Assembly: GCA_027365485.1 (NCBI GenBank)
Contig: DAHXNH010000361.1
Span: forward strand, 1 to 40,505
Length of the DNA stretch: 40,505 nucleotides
Reading direction: 5' to 3'
Source of the DNA: Clostridiales bacterium
Lineage (GTDB): Bacteria; Bacillota; Sulfobacillia; Sulfobacillales; Sulfobacillaceae
In this document: piece by piece, positions 1 through 8,651 of the stretch
Layout of the letters: the number at the start of each line of letters is the position of its first letter
Numbering within the stretch: position 1 is the first letter of the stretch
Program-made: the position numbers and the translations under genes
Notes under the pieces: generated by a model
Database searches by the model: none
Told to the model about the DNA's origin: nothing
The model's input: only the letters and a program-made list of their open reading frames with translations

Positions 1-103
1 AGGCAAATCGCAGCATGAAGCCATATTTGCGCATGAGACGGCGGAGAATCGTGTCCTGCTCCGGCGTGACCTCGAGCAAGATGCCAAAAATGGTCGTCTT
101 CAT
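1..103 (-). CDS. TnpB-like (IS605 OrfB family) protein, N-terminal fragment cut by window edge
   Basis: The first 34 codons of a minus-strand gene begin at ATG 101-103, after a GGAGGG ribosome-binding site, and run off the left edge. The visible peptide has the order V-T-P-E-Q-D, then L-R-R-L-M-R-K-Y-G, then L-R-F-A. This resembles the start of IS200/IS605 TnpB/OrfB proteins, RNA-guided nucleases carried by transposons. The RuvC-like and zinc-ribbon parts would lie outside the window, so the assignment rests on the N-terminus alone. The gene lies downstream of the ymxH cluster on the same strand. Confidence 0.5.
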   Translation of the reverse strand, partial: MKTTIFGILLEVTPEQDTILRRLMRKYGFMLRFA

Positions 104-147
104 TCCGGGACTCCCTCCTGGGCTAAGGCGGCGAATGGTTCTATCTT

Positions 148-588
148 CTAAACGAATAATACCCCATTCTTATACGGAATAGCAGAATTATTGCAAGCAG
201 TTACAACCTCCGCTGCACGGCGAGTACGCACCGCAATCAACATTCGGCCCCTCACTAGACGGTGATATTTTCCCTCGGCCCGCAGACGAGACAAGCCATA
301 GTCCACCAGCGCTCCTGCGATAGCCCCCAGGAAAGCCCCGCTGATCGCGCCTAAGCTGGGGCTGAAACTCTGGCGACTTCCCCTTCCGGCAATTGGCAGA
401 CTGCCGACCACGAGTCCCACACTCCCGCCCAGGACCATGCCGCTCAGAAACCCACCATGGCGAGAATATCCCCTGAGCCCGGGGACCACTGAAATATCGT
501 TTTCGCGTACCCCCAGCCGCTTTAGCGCCCGGACCATATTGGCCAAGCGCTCTGTCAATGGAAAGTGGCCTGCCACCGTATCGATCAT
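148..588 (-). CDS. Glycine-zipper small membrane-associated protein, unknown function
   Basis: A 146-residue protein with no certain family. The frame stays open upstream to a TTG at 660, but the ATG at 586-588 has GGGAGG seven bases upstream and is the better start. The N-terminal third (from M-I-D-T-V-A-G-H-F) is a short alpha/beta-looking module. It is followed by a Gly/Ala-rich hydrophobic stretch (about residues 45-95) with G-x-x-x-G spacing, typical of glycine-zipper segments that pack in membranes, then a basic C-terminal part. The layout recalls general-stress proteins of the YflT or 17M-like type, but this is only resemblance. It follows the ymxH-like gene by 34 bases and is probably the last gene of that transcript. 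Confidence 0.6.
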   Translation of the reverse strand: MIDTVAGHFPLTERLANMVRALKRLGVRENDISVVPGLRGYSRHGGFLSGMVLGGSVGLVVGSLPIAGRGSRQSFSPSLGAISGAFLGAIAGALVDYGLSRLRAEGKYHRLVRGRMLIAVRTRRAAEVVTACNNSAIPYKNGVLFV

Positions 589-622
589 CCTCATGCCTCC
601 CACCTCGCAGCCAAGCGGCTGT

Positions 623-874
623 TCATAGCCGCCTTTTGGGATGAAGATCGTCAAGATCAATAATCACCACTTCAGGACCCACCCTTCGGACACACGTCCA
701 CGGCACCTCTGTATATTGCCCGGTTCGTGAAAATCGAGACTTCGGCGGCACTAAAATGGTTTGCAGTCTTCCGCTCAACTCGTCAAACACCAAATCCGCC
801 TCGCCAATGGGACCGAGTCGAGATCCATCGGTTAGACTAATAATCTCCTTGCTTGCCAGTTCGCTAAAGCGCAC
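623..874 (-). CDS. ymxH: YlmC/YmxH-type PRC-barrel sporulation protein
   Basis: An 83-residue protein starting at GTG 872-874, with AGGAGG eight bases upstream. The sequence fits a single small PRC-barrel domain: R-F-S-E-L at the start, then a D-G-S-R-L-G turn, a D-L-V-F-D strand and a P-W-x-C-V-x-R-V-G segment near the end. Small proteins of this YlmC/YmxH family are common in spore-forming Bacillota, often next to the mlpA-type peptidase gene, as here (54 bases upstream). Their molecular role is not settled. The gene name follows family and position, not any test in this organism. Confidence 0.8.
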   Translation of the reverse strand: MRFSELASKEIISLTDGSRLGPIGEADLVFDELSGRLQTILVPPKSRFSRTGQYTEVPWTCVRRVGPEVVIIDLDDLHPKRRL

Positions 875-928
875 CTCGGTCGCCTCCTAGTTAGGTTGAA
901 CCTCCAACCCCAAGATATGCGAGTTCGG

Positions 929-2212
929 CTACAATAGATGTTTAATGCCTTGATTGACGATATTCCCTAACGGCCCCACGGCGGCCACCGCAATCTGGGT
1001 CGAATCCGCCCACAGTTGGCCCATCATCTGACTTAAATCCTCGGCTTCAACCGCGTCAATTTTGGCTTCCATCTCCGGGATGGTCGACGGAATGCGGTGG
1101 CGCAGGAGATGCCGACCGAGATGCAGCATCCGATGATCGACGGTTTCCAGACCGAACCAGAGTCCCGCCCGCAACTGGACCTTGGCTCGACGGATTTCGT
1201 CGGCGCTAAATCCGTTGACGATGGCCAGGTGAATCTCGTCGCCAATGAGTCTCACCGCCTGTTCCAGGCGGCTTGGATGAACGCCGATGCCGATAGTCAT
1301 GAGCGCCCAGTCGGGCTCAGCTTGGTAATCGGCATCGACCGAATAAACAATCCCCTCTTCCTCACGCAAGCGCTGCCATAGCCGAGATGAGGTCTGACCT
1401 CCGAGCAATGTCGTTAATAAATCACAGGTGTATGACCCCTCGCTGCCCCAGTTGGGCGCGACCACTCCCAACAGTACTTGCACTTGCTCCCGGTCCTCTT
1501 CCAAGAGCACTTCGCGAGGCCGTACTTTGGGCGCCATCCGGATCATTGAGTCGACGGCTCCATTTCCCGCGATCAAGCGATCCATCACCGCTTTGCCCCC
1601 CTCCCCGGCCAAGGCCAAGGCCATGCGTGAGGGCACGTAGAACTGTTGATGAAACCGGCGCAAAGACGGTTGCGACAACGCCTCGATGCTGGTTTGGGTT
1701 CCGAGAATATCGTGCGTAAATCCGGGGTCGTCGTATACGGCCCAAAGCAAGGCTTCGGCCACACGATCGCTGGCATCGTCATAGGATTCCCGCATTTCTT
1801 CAACAATCACTTGGCGTTCCCGATCAATGTCCGCTGCGGCCAACCAAGGTTCGGTCACCAGGCTTTCGATTACTTCGTACACCGCATCGAGCATCGGGTC
1901 CATGGCCTTGCCGTAAAAGCAGGTATAGTCTCTGGTAGTAAATGCATTGATTTCCGCACCCAGACGATCTCCCACTTCCGCAATCTCCCGGCCGCTGCGT
2001 GCTCCTGCCCCTTTAAACACTGCATGTTCCAAAAAATGGGATGCTCCCCACACCGCGTTCCATTCATCCCGTGAACCGACATCGATAAACAGGCCTAAAG
2101 CCGACGTACCTACCGACGGGGTCGGGTCCCACGCTACCCGCAACCCCGATTGTAATGTCATCCGATCGACGGCAACATCCCTCCACATCTGACTAACCTC
2201 TCTACTGATCAT
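929..2212 (-). CDS. mlpA: M16 family zinc peptidase (MlpA/YmxG-like processing protease)
   Basis: A 427-residue member of the pitrilysin/M16B family, about the usual length for a single-chain bacterial processing peptidase. The inverted zinc motif H-F-L-E-H appears near residue 61 and the downstream ligand region E-E-M-R-E-S-Y follows at about 137. The rest forms the two homologous M16 halves. ATG 2210-2212 has a GAGG nine bases upstream; a second ATG at 2186-2188 has GAGAGG eight bases upstream and is an equally good start, closer to the family's usual beginning. In Bacillus the equivalent gene follows pnp and the ylxY-type deacetylase, as here. Substrates are unknown. Confidence 0.9.
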   Translation of the reverse strand: MISREVSQMWRDVAVDRMTLQSGLRVAWDPTPSVGTSALGLFIDVGSRDEWNAVWGASHFLEHAVFKGAGARSGREIAEVGDRLGAEINAFTTRDYTCFYGKAMDPMLDAVYEVIESLVTEPWLAAADIDRERQVIVEEMRESYDDASDRVAEALLWAVYDDPGFTHDILGTQTSIEALSQPSLRRFHQQFYVPSRMALALAGEGGKAVMDRLIAGNGAVDSMIRMAPKVRPREVLLEEDREQVQVLLGVVAPNWGSEGSYTCDLLTTLLGGQTSSRLWQRLREEEGIVYSVDADYQAEPDWALMTIGIGVHPSRLEQAVRLIGDEIHLAIVNGFSADEIRRAKVQLRAGLWFGLETVDHRMLHLGRHLLRHRIPSTIPEMEAKIDAVEAEDLSQMMGQLWADSTQIAVAAVGPLGNIVNQGIKHLL

Positions 2213-2233
2213 ATCAGCATCCCTCGAGACTGC

Positions 2234-2980
2234 CTAGCCGTCGCCGACTGGGCTCCCCATGGTCAACAGTTGGCTCACCGTGACCCATTGATACCCGCGG
2301 CGAGACAAGGTCGCGAGGATTTCTGGCAGAGCTTGGGCGGTTCGCTCCGTCGGATGCATCAACACGATGGATCCTGCGGCGGCTCGGCGCAGCACGCGGC
2401 TGACAATCATGGCTGGAGAGGAAGTGGCCCGCCAGTCGATGGTGTCAATCGTCCACATAATCAGCGGCATATTGGCGGCGGCCGCCGCTTTGAGAACGGT
2501 TTGATTAAATTCTCCGTAGGGCGGTGCAAATACTTTAGGCAAGTGCCCGGTAATTCCGGCAACGACCGTATTCGTGCGTTCAATCTCGTCGAGGTTTGCT
2601 TGGTACGATAGCAAAGAGACATGACGGTGGGCATAGCCGTGATTGCCGATCTCCATTCCGCTCTTTTCCAGTTCGCGGACCAACGCCGGATGCTCGGCCG
2701 CCCAAGCACCCCCTACCATAAACGTGGCTTTGACATGATCTTGGCTCAACGTGTGCAAGATCGCCGGAAGAAACTCCGTCCCCCAAACTACGTTGATGGT
2801 CAGCGCGATAGCGGGCTTTTTTGTAATCACTCGATACACCGGTCCGGTGTACCCGCTATGTCCTTCCGCCCGTACTGGTGTATGCTGCGGAACCAGCAGC
2901 AAGAGTGCCGCCAGAGCCAAAGCGAAGAAGTAAAATCTTCGAGCTGCATCCGAGCGCAGCGATACCACCCGTATCCACAT
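2234..2980 (-). CDS. ylxY: YlxY-like polysaccharide deacetylase-family sporulation protein
   Basis: A 248-residue exported protein. The ATG at 2978-2980 has GAGGAGG eight bases upstream, so longer readings back to 3130 are unlikely. Residues about 10-35 form a signal or anchor segment (F-Y-F-F-A-L-A-L-A-A-L-L-L-L-V), then a NodB/polysaccharide deacetylase fold. The metal-binding N-H-G-Y-A-H-R-H motif is present, and so is A-P-P-Y-G-E-F. The first catalytic motif, usually T-F-D-D-G, reads T-I-N-V-V-W-G, so the canonical aspartates are gone. As I recall, similar changes occur in YlxY relatives, which may make it a non-catalytic or altered member. It stands between pnp and mlpA, the conserved Bacillus position. 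Confidence 0.85.
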   Translation of the reverse strand: MWIRVVSLRSDAARRFYFFALALAALLLLVPQHTPVRAEGHSGYTGPVYRVITKKPAIALTINVVWGTEFLPAILHTLSQDHVKATFMVGGAWAAEHPALVRELEKSGMEIGNHGYAHRHVSLLSYQANLDEIERTNTVVAGITGHLPKVFAPPYGEFNQTVLKAAAAANMPLIMWTIDTIDWRATSSPAMIVSRVLRRAAAGSIVLMHPTERTAQALPEILATLSRRGYQWVTVSQLLTMGSPVGDG

Positions 2981-3586
2981 AGGACTTCCCTCCTCTTTCT
3001 GTCCTATGTAGGGCTCATCGCTGATAGACCGTTCTGATAGACCCTGACGGCCACTCGGCCCAACCTCGCTCACCAATAACGACCCGTGCCTACCAGGGCT
3101 CGCATCGGCCAGCTTTTTTGCTGTCCTCATCTCGTCCGATTGGACGTGGTCCTGATTGATCGATACCTTTAAAAATCGCCCACTTTTGCCTCAACCCATG
3201 GAAATCGCTCGCTTTGAAAAGCCGAACCCAAAAGAGGGCATCCTGTCCGCCCAGGTTTTTTCATATCCCGTCGATCTTCTGACCTTCCCCGGCTTGCCGC
3301 GTCGGGGCACGCCCAGGAAACGCCCGATGAATGTCGGAACCTCGCCTACCTGGCCGCACGCTACCCCCAAAAACGATCCTCGGCGGCCCAAGAGGGTTTA
3401 AGGGCCATGGCCGAGACCGCAAAAAAGGTCTACAAAATCGAAAGACTCTCGCTCACAGGCGGGAGTCCCTTTGATTGATCGCCCACTGGCTGGTCCAATA
3501 CCTCAACGATACCTAGTCCCGAGTGGGTTTCATTAAATCTACTAATCAACATCGAGTGCCAAAGGAGCACTAGGCTCCCATTCCGA
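2981..3586. other. 606-base gene-free interval between pnp and ylxY
   Basis: No convincing gene is seen. On the plus strand a stretch of about 64 codons (3299-3475) reads like a broken protein end (L-A-Y-L-A-A-R-Y-P, later A-E-T-A-K-K-V-Y-K-I-E-R-L-S), but it has no start and no family I can name. On the minus strand a small GGAGC/GCTCC hairpin (3564-3578) followed by TTT lies just after the pnp stop and could be a weak terminator. The region probably holds decayed insertion DNA plus the ylxY leader. Confidence 0.4.
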
Positions 3587-5785
3587 TCAACGAGCGGGTC
3601 GGTCCCGACCCGGACCCGATGGTCTCGCCCCCTCACGTGGCCGTCTTGGCCCCCGATCTGAAGACGCCGCCACTTGCGGCACATAGCCCGGAGGCACCGG
3701 CAAGGTCTCTTTGTGCGAGAGATTCACTCGGCCCATCTGGTCGATTTCGATGACCTTGACTGCCAACGCATCGCCTACTTTGACGACGTCCTCTACGCTG
3801 TTGACTCGTTCGTAAGCCAATTGGGAAACGTGCACCAAGCCCTCTTTGCCGGGCAAGATCTCTACAAACGCTCCGAAGTTCATCAATCGCGTCACTCGGC
3901 CCTCATACACTTCTCCGACTTGCACTGTTCGGGTCAAATCCTCAATCATCGCAATAGCGTTTTGCGCCATCTCTTCGCTAATCGCAGCAATGTAAATGGT
4001 TCCATCGTCATCAATGTCGATGTCTACCTTCTTGTCACCGACTCGCGTGGCCTCAATGATCTTGTTGATCGTCTTGCCTCCCGGGCCAATCACTTCGCGA
4101 ATTTTCTCGGGCTCGATGTGCACCGTCACAATGCGCGGCGCATGCGCTGAAAGCTGGGCCCGTGGTTCGCCAATCGTTTCGACAATCTTGTCCAAAATAT
4201 ACAAACGCGCGTCCCGAGCTTGTTCCAACGCCAATTGCAAGATTTCTTGGTCCAACCCGTGGATCTTAATATCCATCTGGATAGCCGAAATGCCATCGCG
4301 CGTCCCCGCCACCTTGAAGTCCATATCCCCCAATGCATCTTCCATGCCTTGGATATCGGTCAATACCGCAAATCCTTCGTCGTTTTTCACCAGTCCCATG
4401 GCAATCCCCGCCACCGGCGCCTTAATCGGTACGCCGCCGTCCATCAATGCCAAGGTGCTGCCACACACCGATGCCATAGAACTAGACCCGTTGGATTCCA
4501 AAATGTCCGAAACCAGTCTTAACGCATACGGAAATTCCTCGACGGAAGGAATGACCGGTTCCAGCGCCCGTTCGGCAAGCGCTCCATGGCCAATGGCGCG
4601 ACGATTCGGGCCGCGCATGGGTCCGGTTTCCCCGGTGGCAAACGGAGGAAAGTTATAGTGGTGGATATAGCGCTTGGATTCTTCTTCCCCAATCCCATCG
4701 AGCATTTGCTGGTCGCTGAGCGGTCCTAAGGTCATCGCGGTGAGCGCCTGAGTTTGGCCCCGCGTAAAGAGCCCGGTCCCATGCACCCGCGGCAAAATGC
4801 CCACCTCAATGGAAATCGGACGGATCTCCTTCAGGCCACGTCCATCGGGTCGCATCCCTTCGACAATAATGGCGCGTCGGACCACTTCTTTAAGCACCTT
4901 TTTCAACACCGAAGCAATTAGCCCTTCGTGTTCCGGATAGGCCTCCGCTAAATCCTGGGCCACCTCGCGGTTCACCCGATCGATGTTTTTCTCCCGTGCC
5001 AACTTGTCGGGCGTTCTGAGCGCCGCACTCAGTCGTGCCTCTGCTCGCTCTCTGACCGCCTCGACGAAAGTTCGATCGGGCACAAAGGTGGCAAACTCGG
5101 TCTTGGGCTTTCCCGCGATCGTTTGGAAATTTTTAATCCCGGCTACAATTTTTTGGATTTCTCGGTGTCCAAAAAAAATCGCTTCCAGCATCTCCGCTTC
5201 GGATATCAAATCCGCTCCGGCTTCAATCATAAGCACCGCGGTCTCGGTGCCGGCAATCATCAACTTCAACCGACTGACTCTGGCCTGAGCCGAGGTTGGA
5301 TTAATGATAAACTCCCCATCCACCAAGCCTACCTCAACCGCACCAATGGGGCCGTCAAACGGAATATCGGAAACGCTTAATGCTGCAGAAGCTCCGACCA
5401 TGGTGCAAATCTCGGGCGAGTGATCATAATCCACTGAGAGCACCGTCGAAACGATATGCACGTCGTTTCGAAATCCCTCAGGAAATAGCGGGCGAATCGG
5501 GCGATCGGTCAAGCGTGCGGACAGGATTGAACGTTCGCTCGGACGTCCTTCTCGTTTAATAAACCCCCCGGGGATTTTTCCGACAGAGTAAAGACGTTCC
5601 TCAACATCTACCGTCAGCGGGAAAAAATCGATGCCTTCGCGGGGATTTTTGGACGCGGTAGCAGTGACTAATACCGCCGTCTCTCCATAGCGGACCAAAA
5701 CCGCCCCATTGGCTTGCCTCGCCAAGCGGCCTGTCTCCAAGTGCATCGTACGCCCGCCGAGAATCAATTCGGTGGTCTGTACCAT
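3587..5785 (-). CDS. pnp: Polyribonucleotide nucleotidyltransferase (PNPase)
   Basis: A 732-residue phosphorolytic 3'-to-5' exoribonuclease that degrades mRNA, using phosphate to release nucleoside diphosphates. Two RNase PH-like cores are visible, the second with F-T-R-G-Q-T-Q and the D-M-D-F-K-V-A-G-T active-site strand. They are followed by a KH domain ([11 protein letters not shown]) and an S1 domain ([17 protein letters not shown]), then a short Arg/Pro/Gly-rich tail. The ATG has GGGAGG just upstream. Length and domain order are normal. It lies 79 bases downstream of rpsO, the widespread rpsO-pnp pairing, with a hairpin between. Confidence 0.98.
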   Translation of the reverse strand: MVQTTELILGGRTMHLETGRLARQANGAVLVRYGETAVLVTATASKNPREGIDFFPLTVDVEERLYSVGKIPGGFIKREGRPSERSILSARLTDRPIRPLFPEGFRNDVHIVSTVLSVDYDHSPEICTMVGASAALSVSDIPFDGPIGAVEVGLVDGEFIINPTSAQARVSRLKLMIAGTETAVLMIEAGADLISEAEMLEAIFFGHREIQKIVAGIKNFQTIAGKPKTEFATFVPDRTFVEAVRERAEARLSAALRTPDKLAREKNIDRVNREVAQDLAEAYPEHEGLIASVLKKVLKEVVRRAIIVEGMRPDGRGLKEIRPISIEVGILPRVHGTGLFTRGQTQALTAMTLGPLSDQQMLDGIGEEESKRYIHHYNFPPFATGETGPMRGPNRRAIGHGALAERALEPVIPSVEEFPYALRLVSDILESNGSSSMASVCGSTLALMDGGVPIKAPVAGIAMGLVKNDEGFAVLTDIQGMEDALGDMDFKVAGTRDGISAIQMDIKIHGLDQEILQLALEQARDARLYILDKIVETIGEPRAQLSAHAPRIVTVHIEPEKIREVIGPGGKTINKIIEATRVGDKKVDIDIDDDGTIYIAAISEEMAQNAIAMIEDLTRTVQVGEVYEGRVTRLMNFGAFVEILPGKEGLVHVSQLAYERVNSVEDVVKVGDALAVKVIEIDQMGRVNLSHKETLPVPPGYVPQVAASSDRGPRRPREGARPSGPGRDRPAR

Positions 5786-5843
5786 ATTTGTCCTCCCATA
5801 TTCTACTTAAGATAGTATATCCTACAACGACGCACTCATACGG

Positions 5844-5866
5844 AAAAGAGCGGGCTAGCCCGCTCT
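5844..5866 (-). terminator. Hairpin at the end of rpsO, likely terminator or processing site
   Basis: A perfect 20-base palindrome (AGAGCGGG-CTAG-CCCGCTCT) at 5847-5866 reaches into the rpsO stop codon. On the minus strand it is followed by TTTTCC. The stem is strong but the T-run is short, so read-through into pnp is likely. It could serve as partial terminator or as an RNA-processing and stability structure between rpsO and pnp. Confidence 0.7.
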
Positions 5867-6134
5867 ACCTTCGCAATCCTAAATCAGCCACAATTTGATG
5901 ATACCGACGCACATCTTTTGAATGAAGATAGTTCAAAAACGCTCGCCGCTGCCCCACCATCTGCAACAATCCTCGACGCGAATGGTGATCTTTCTTGTGG
6001 ATTTTCAGATGTTCGGTCAACTCCAAAATTCTCTCGGTCAACAGCGCAATCTGCACTTCTGGTGATCCCGTATCCGTCTCATGCATGCGATGGGCTTCAA
6101 TGACCGTTTGCTTCTTGGCTTCGGACAATGCCAT
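5865..6134 (-). CDS. rpsO: 30S ribosomal protein S15
   Basis: An 89-residue protein, the normal length for S15, which binds 16S rRNA in the central domain early in small-subunit assembly. The diagnostic helices are all present: H[15 protein letters not shown], then H[10 protein letters not shown] and the R-R-A-F-L-N-Y-L segment. The ATG at 6132-6134 follows GGGGAGG by six bases. The gene is 23 bases downstream of a 66-residue unknown gene and probably shares its promoter at about 6386-6415. Confidence 0.98.
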   Translation of the reverse strand: MALSEAKKQTVIEAHRMHETDTGSPEVQIALLTERILELTEHLKIHKKDHHSRRGLLQMVGQRRAFLNYLHSKDVRRYHQIVADLGLRR

Positions 6135-6157
6135 GCTAATCCTCCCCTCTACTCACT

Positions 6158-6358
6158 CTAGTGGACTTCGACCTGAGGAACAGAGTCCTCTTCTGCTAAG
6201 ATCGCCAGCAGCGCATCCTGATAAGCCTGAACCGCCGGTTTAGGCAATCCTCCGCGACGATATAAATCTTCGAGTTCTCGCCTAAGACGTTTAAACTGGC
6301 CCGACACGCAAATGACCGAAATTTTACCCACGACATCGCGCAAATCGGTGAGTTCCAT
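6158..6358 (-). CDS. Unrecognised 66-residue protein upstream of rpsO
   Basis: A short protein starting at ATG 6356-6358 after a purine-rich GGGGGCGGAG. The frame is open to 6397, but that would put the start upstream of the likely transcription start. The sequence is mostly helical by eye: an N-terminal half with L-T-D-L-R-D-V-V-G-K-I-S-V-I, a charged middle rich in Arg/Leu/Glu (F-K-R-L-R-R-E-L-E-D-L-Y-R-R), and a C-terminal helix with A-Y-Q-D-A-L-L-A-I-L-A-E-E-D. No membrane segment or known motif is seen. It is the first gene after a good promoter and is followed after 23 bases by rpsO, so it is expressed with ribosomal genes. I assign no function. Confidence 0.65.
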   Translation of the reverse strand: MELTDLRDVVGKISVICVSGQFKRLRRELEDLYRRGGLPKPAVQAYQDALLAILAEEDSVPQVEVH

Positions 6359-6385
6359 GCTCCGCCCCCAATCCAAGCAGCATTT

Positions 6386-6415
6386 ATTGTAGCACATGCC
6401 TTATTCTCGGAGCAA
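6386..6415 (-). promoter_or_regulatory. Candidate sigma-A promoter for the small ORF-rpsO(-pnp) transcript
   Basis: On the minus strand, TTGCTC (6410-6415) and TACAAT (6386-6391) are separated by 18 bases. The -10 box matches the consensus at five of six positions and the -35 at three. Transcription would begin near 6379, about 20 bases before the ATG at 6358, leaving just room for the ribosome-binding site. Confidence 0.55.
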
Positions 6416-6480
6416 TTGCACGAATCCTGCTGTATCTCCGCCTCCACGCTGCCACGGATTAGGCCCCTCCACCGGTCATC

Positions 6481-7404
6481 TTATTTCCATCGGGCAGGAT
6501 CATACCCAGCACGTGCTATCGCCACGTCGTCTTCCATGCGTCGGACTAAGTCCTCCACCTGGTCAAAATATAGTTCCTCGCGAATTTTTTGGATAAACCC
6601 AAACCACAGCGGCAGTCCCGTAAGGTTAGCGATTCGGTCGATCACGTGCACCTCCAGCAAAGGCTGGTCCAAATCGGCAAAAGTCGGTCGCAGACCCCAA
6701 CTGGCCACGGCCGCCGCCGTTTCCCCCGAAGGTAAGACACAATAGCCGGCGTAGACCCCCATCGGCGGCATGACGTGATCGATCCCAATCGCCATATTGG
6801 CGGTAGGGATTCCCATACTCCGTCCCCTTCCGGCCCCACTCACGACGCGCGCGCGCACTTGAAACGGACGCCCCATCAACTGGGCGGCTTCGTCCAAGTC
6901 TCCAGCAGCGATGGCGGAACGCACCCGACTGCTGGAGATTTGTCGTCCGCCCAGGTCATACACCGGATCGAGAACCTCCACCTCTACGCCATGCTCTTGG
7001 CCCCAATGTTGCAGCAATTCCGGCGCACCCTGACCGCCCCGCCCAAACGTGAAGTTGTGCCCCACTACCACCATTCGAGATTTCAACCGTTGGCCGATTT
7101 CTTCATCCAAAAACGCGTGCGCGGTCATTTCAGAAAATTCTCGCGTAAAAGCTATAACATCGACCCGAGATACTCCTAATCGCTTGAGCAAGACTTGTTT
7201 CTCAGCGGTATTGGTAATAATAAAAGAACGCGTAGGCTCCGATCTGAGCACCGTCCGGGGATGGGGATCAAAGGTCACCGCGACCAAATCCACTCCCAAT
7301 TGCTCCGCCTGGCGCCGCCCGCATTCGATCAATTGCTGATGCCCGCGGTGCACTCCGTCAAAATTTCCGATAGTGACCACGTTACCCTGGCTCACTCTAT
7401 CCAT
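6481..7404 (-). CDS. ribF: Bifunctional riboflavin kinase / FAD synthetase
   Basis: A 307-residue enzyme that phosphorylates riboflavin to FMN and adenylylates FMN to FAD. The N-terminal nucleotidyltransferase domain shows G-N-F-D-G-V-H-R-G-H at its start and the I-S-S-S-R-V-R turn. The C-terminal flavokinase domain shows G-R-S-M-G-I-P-T-A-N. The ATG at 7402-7404 is chosen because GGGGAGGG lies about five bases upstream; the frame is open to 7425. The gene overlaps the end of truB by eight bases, so the two are translationally coupled. It is the last gene of the nusA-infB cluster. Confidence 0.96.
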   Translation of the reverse strand: MDRVSQGNVVTIGNFDGVHRGHQQLIECGRRQAEQLGVDLVAVTFDPHPRTVLRSEPTRSFIITNTAEKQVLLKRLGVSRVDVIAFTREFSEMTAHAFLDEEIGQRLKSRMVVVGHNFTFGRGGQGAPELLQHWGQEHGVEVEVLDPVYDLGGRQISSSRVRSAIAAGDLDEAAQLMGRPFQVRARVVSGAGRGRSMGIPTANMAIGIDHVMPPMGVYAGYCVLPSGETAAAVASWGLRPTFADLDQPLLEVHVIDRIANLTGLPLWFGFIQKIREELYFDQVEDLVRRMEDDVAIARAGYDPARWK

Positions 7405-8290
7405 CGATGCCCTCCCCGATCGCATGAATCAATACCTTGCGATACTTCCAGGGAGGTCCCGCGACGACAGACACGACCTCGGAGCCTGCCACCAACGCCA
7501 CCTCGCCTCGATAATTTTCCAGTTCATGCCAATCCAATATCGGCTGCCCGTGAGCAATCACCGGCAAACGCTCCCGATCTACGCACACCCGGGGGATGCA
7601 AAGCCCCCATGCGGTTGGCTTAAGCAGATCCCGCCAGTGCTGGCCAAGGTCCGCCAGCGGGACCCCTTGTTCCCACCGATAGACCCCTACTCGCCTTCGT
7701 TCCAATGCCTCGAGGTGAGACGCATGACCTAAAATATCCCCTAGGTCTCGAACCAAAGAGCGCATATAGGTCCCCTTGCCGACCTCGGCCTCCACCTGCC
7801 AGCGGCTTGACGAACCCTGAATAATCTCCAGGCGATACACCTCGACGCGCCGAGGCCCTGGCCACACCGACCGACCTTGACGAACCAAATCGTGGAGGGT
7901 GCGCCCGCGTTGTTTTAACGCGGAAACTTGAGGGGGAGTCTGGAGGATCGATCCCATCAGAAATGGCAACGCCCACTCGATATTTTGCAGATCAGGATAC
8001 GGCAAGCCCGACTGCGCATTCAAAACACCGCCAGCATCTCCGGTGGTGGTTAACGATCCTAGCACCATCCAGCCTCGATATACTTTGGGCACATCATCGC
8101 ACCACTCGAGCAGCCTGGTGGCCGCACCGACTGCCATAGGCAATACCCCTATCGCATCAGGATCCAGCGTCCCGGCGTGCCCGACCCTTTGGGTTCCGAC
8201 TATCTTTTGAACCGCTCGCACCGCATCGAACGAGGTCATACCGACCGGTTTAAGCACATTCAACCATCCGTTGACCGTGCCTTTACTCAT
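7397..8290 (-). CDS. truB: tRNA pseudouridine(55) synthase
   Basis: A 297-residue enzyme making pseudouridine 55 in the T-loop of tRNAs. The catalytic motif G-H-A-G-T-L-D-P-D-A-I-G-V-L-P holds the nucleophilic aspartate. The N-terminal G-W-L-N-V-L-K-P-V-G-M-T-S and the later G-T-Y-M-R-S-L-V-R-D-L-G segment are also typical. Length is normal. Its ATG overlaps the rbfA stop by eight bases and its end overlaps ribF, the usual infB-rbfA-truB-ribF order. The nrnA phosphoesterase gene often found between rbfA and truB is absent. Confidence 0.97.
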   Translation of the reverse strand: MSKGTVNGWLNVLKPVGMTSFDAVRAVQKIVGTQRVGHAGTLDPDAIGVLPMAVGAATRLLEWCDDVPKVYRGWMVLGSLTTTGDAGGVLNAQSGLPYPDLQNIEWALPFLMGSILQTPPQVSALKQRGRTLHDLVRQGRSVWPGPRRVEVYRLEIIQGSSSRWQVEAEVGKGTYMRSLVRDLGDILGHASHLEALERRRVGVYRWEQGVPLADLGQHWRDLLKPTAWGLCIPRVCVDRERLPVIAHGQPILDWHELENYRGEVALVAGSEVVSVVAGPPWKYRKVLIHAIGEGIDG

Positions 8291-8639
8291 GCTCGTCGGG
8301 ACCGTGAAGATCGTGCATCAGTCGTTGAATCACCATGCTTTTCTCAATAGACTCATCAAGGCGAAAATCGAGTTCTGGCGCATGACGCAACTTCAACCGA
8401 CGACCCACCTCGCCTCTGAGAAATCCCACGGCGTGAGTCAATCCCTCCATGGTCTGATGAGCGTTTTGGGCAGAACCCAAAACGCTCACGAACACTTTGG
8501 CGACACTCAAATCGCGGCTGACCTCGACCCGAGTAATGGAGGCAAATCCGATCCTCGGATCCTTCAACTCGGTCTGGATCATTGTTCCCAGCTCACGCTG
8601 CATCATTTGCGCTACCCGTTCTGCCCGAGTGTTTTGCAC
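8283..8639 (-). CDS. rbfA: 30S ribosome-binding factor A
   Basis: A 118-residue KH-type protein that assists late 16S rRNA maturation. Family marks include R-x-x-R-V-A-Q-M-M-Q-R-E-L-G near the N-terminus, D-P-R-I-G-F-A-S-I-T-R-V-E-V-S-R-D-L, and R-R-L-K-L-R-H-A-P-E-L-D-F-R-L-D-E-S. The start is GTG 8637-8639, 12 bases after infB, with an AGGTGA-like site in the gap. It overlaps truB by eight bases. Confidence 0.96.
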   Translation of the reverse strand: MQNTRAERVAQMMQRELGTMIQTELKDPRIGFASITRVEVSRDLSVAKVFVSVLGSAQNAHQTMEGLTHAVGFLRGEVGRRLKLRHAPELDFRLDESIEKSMVIQRLMHDLHGPDEHE

Positions 8640-8651
8640 TGGGTCACCTAC

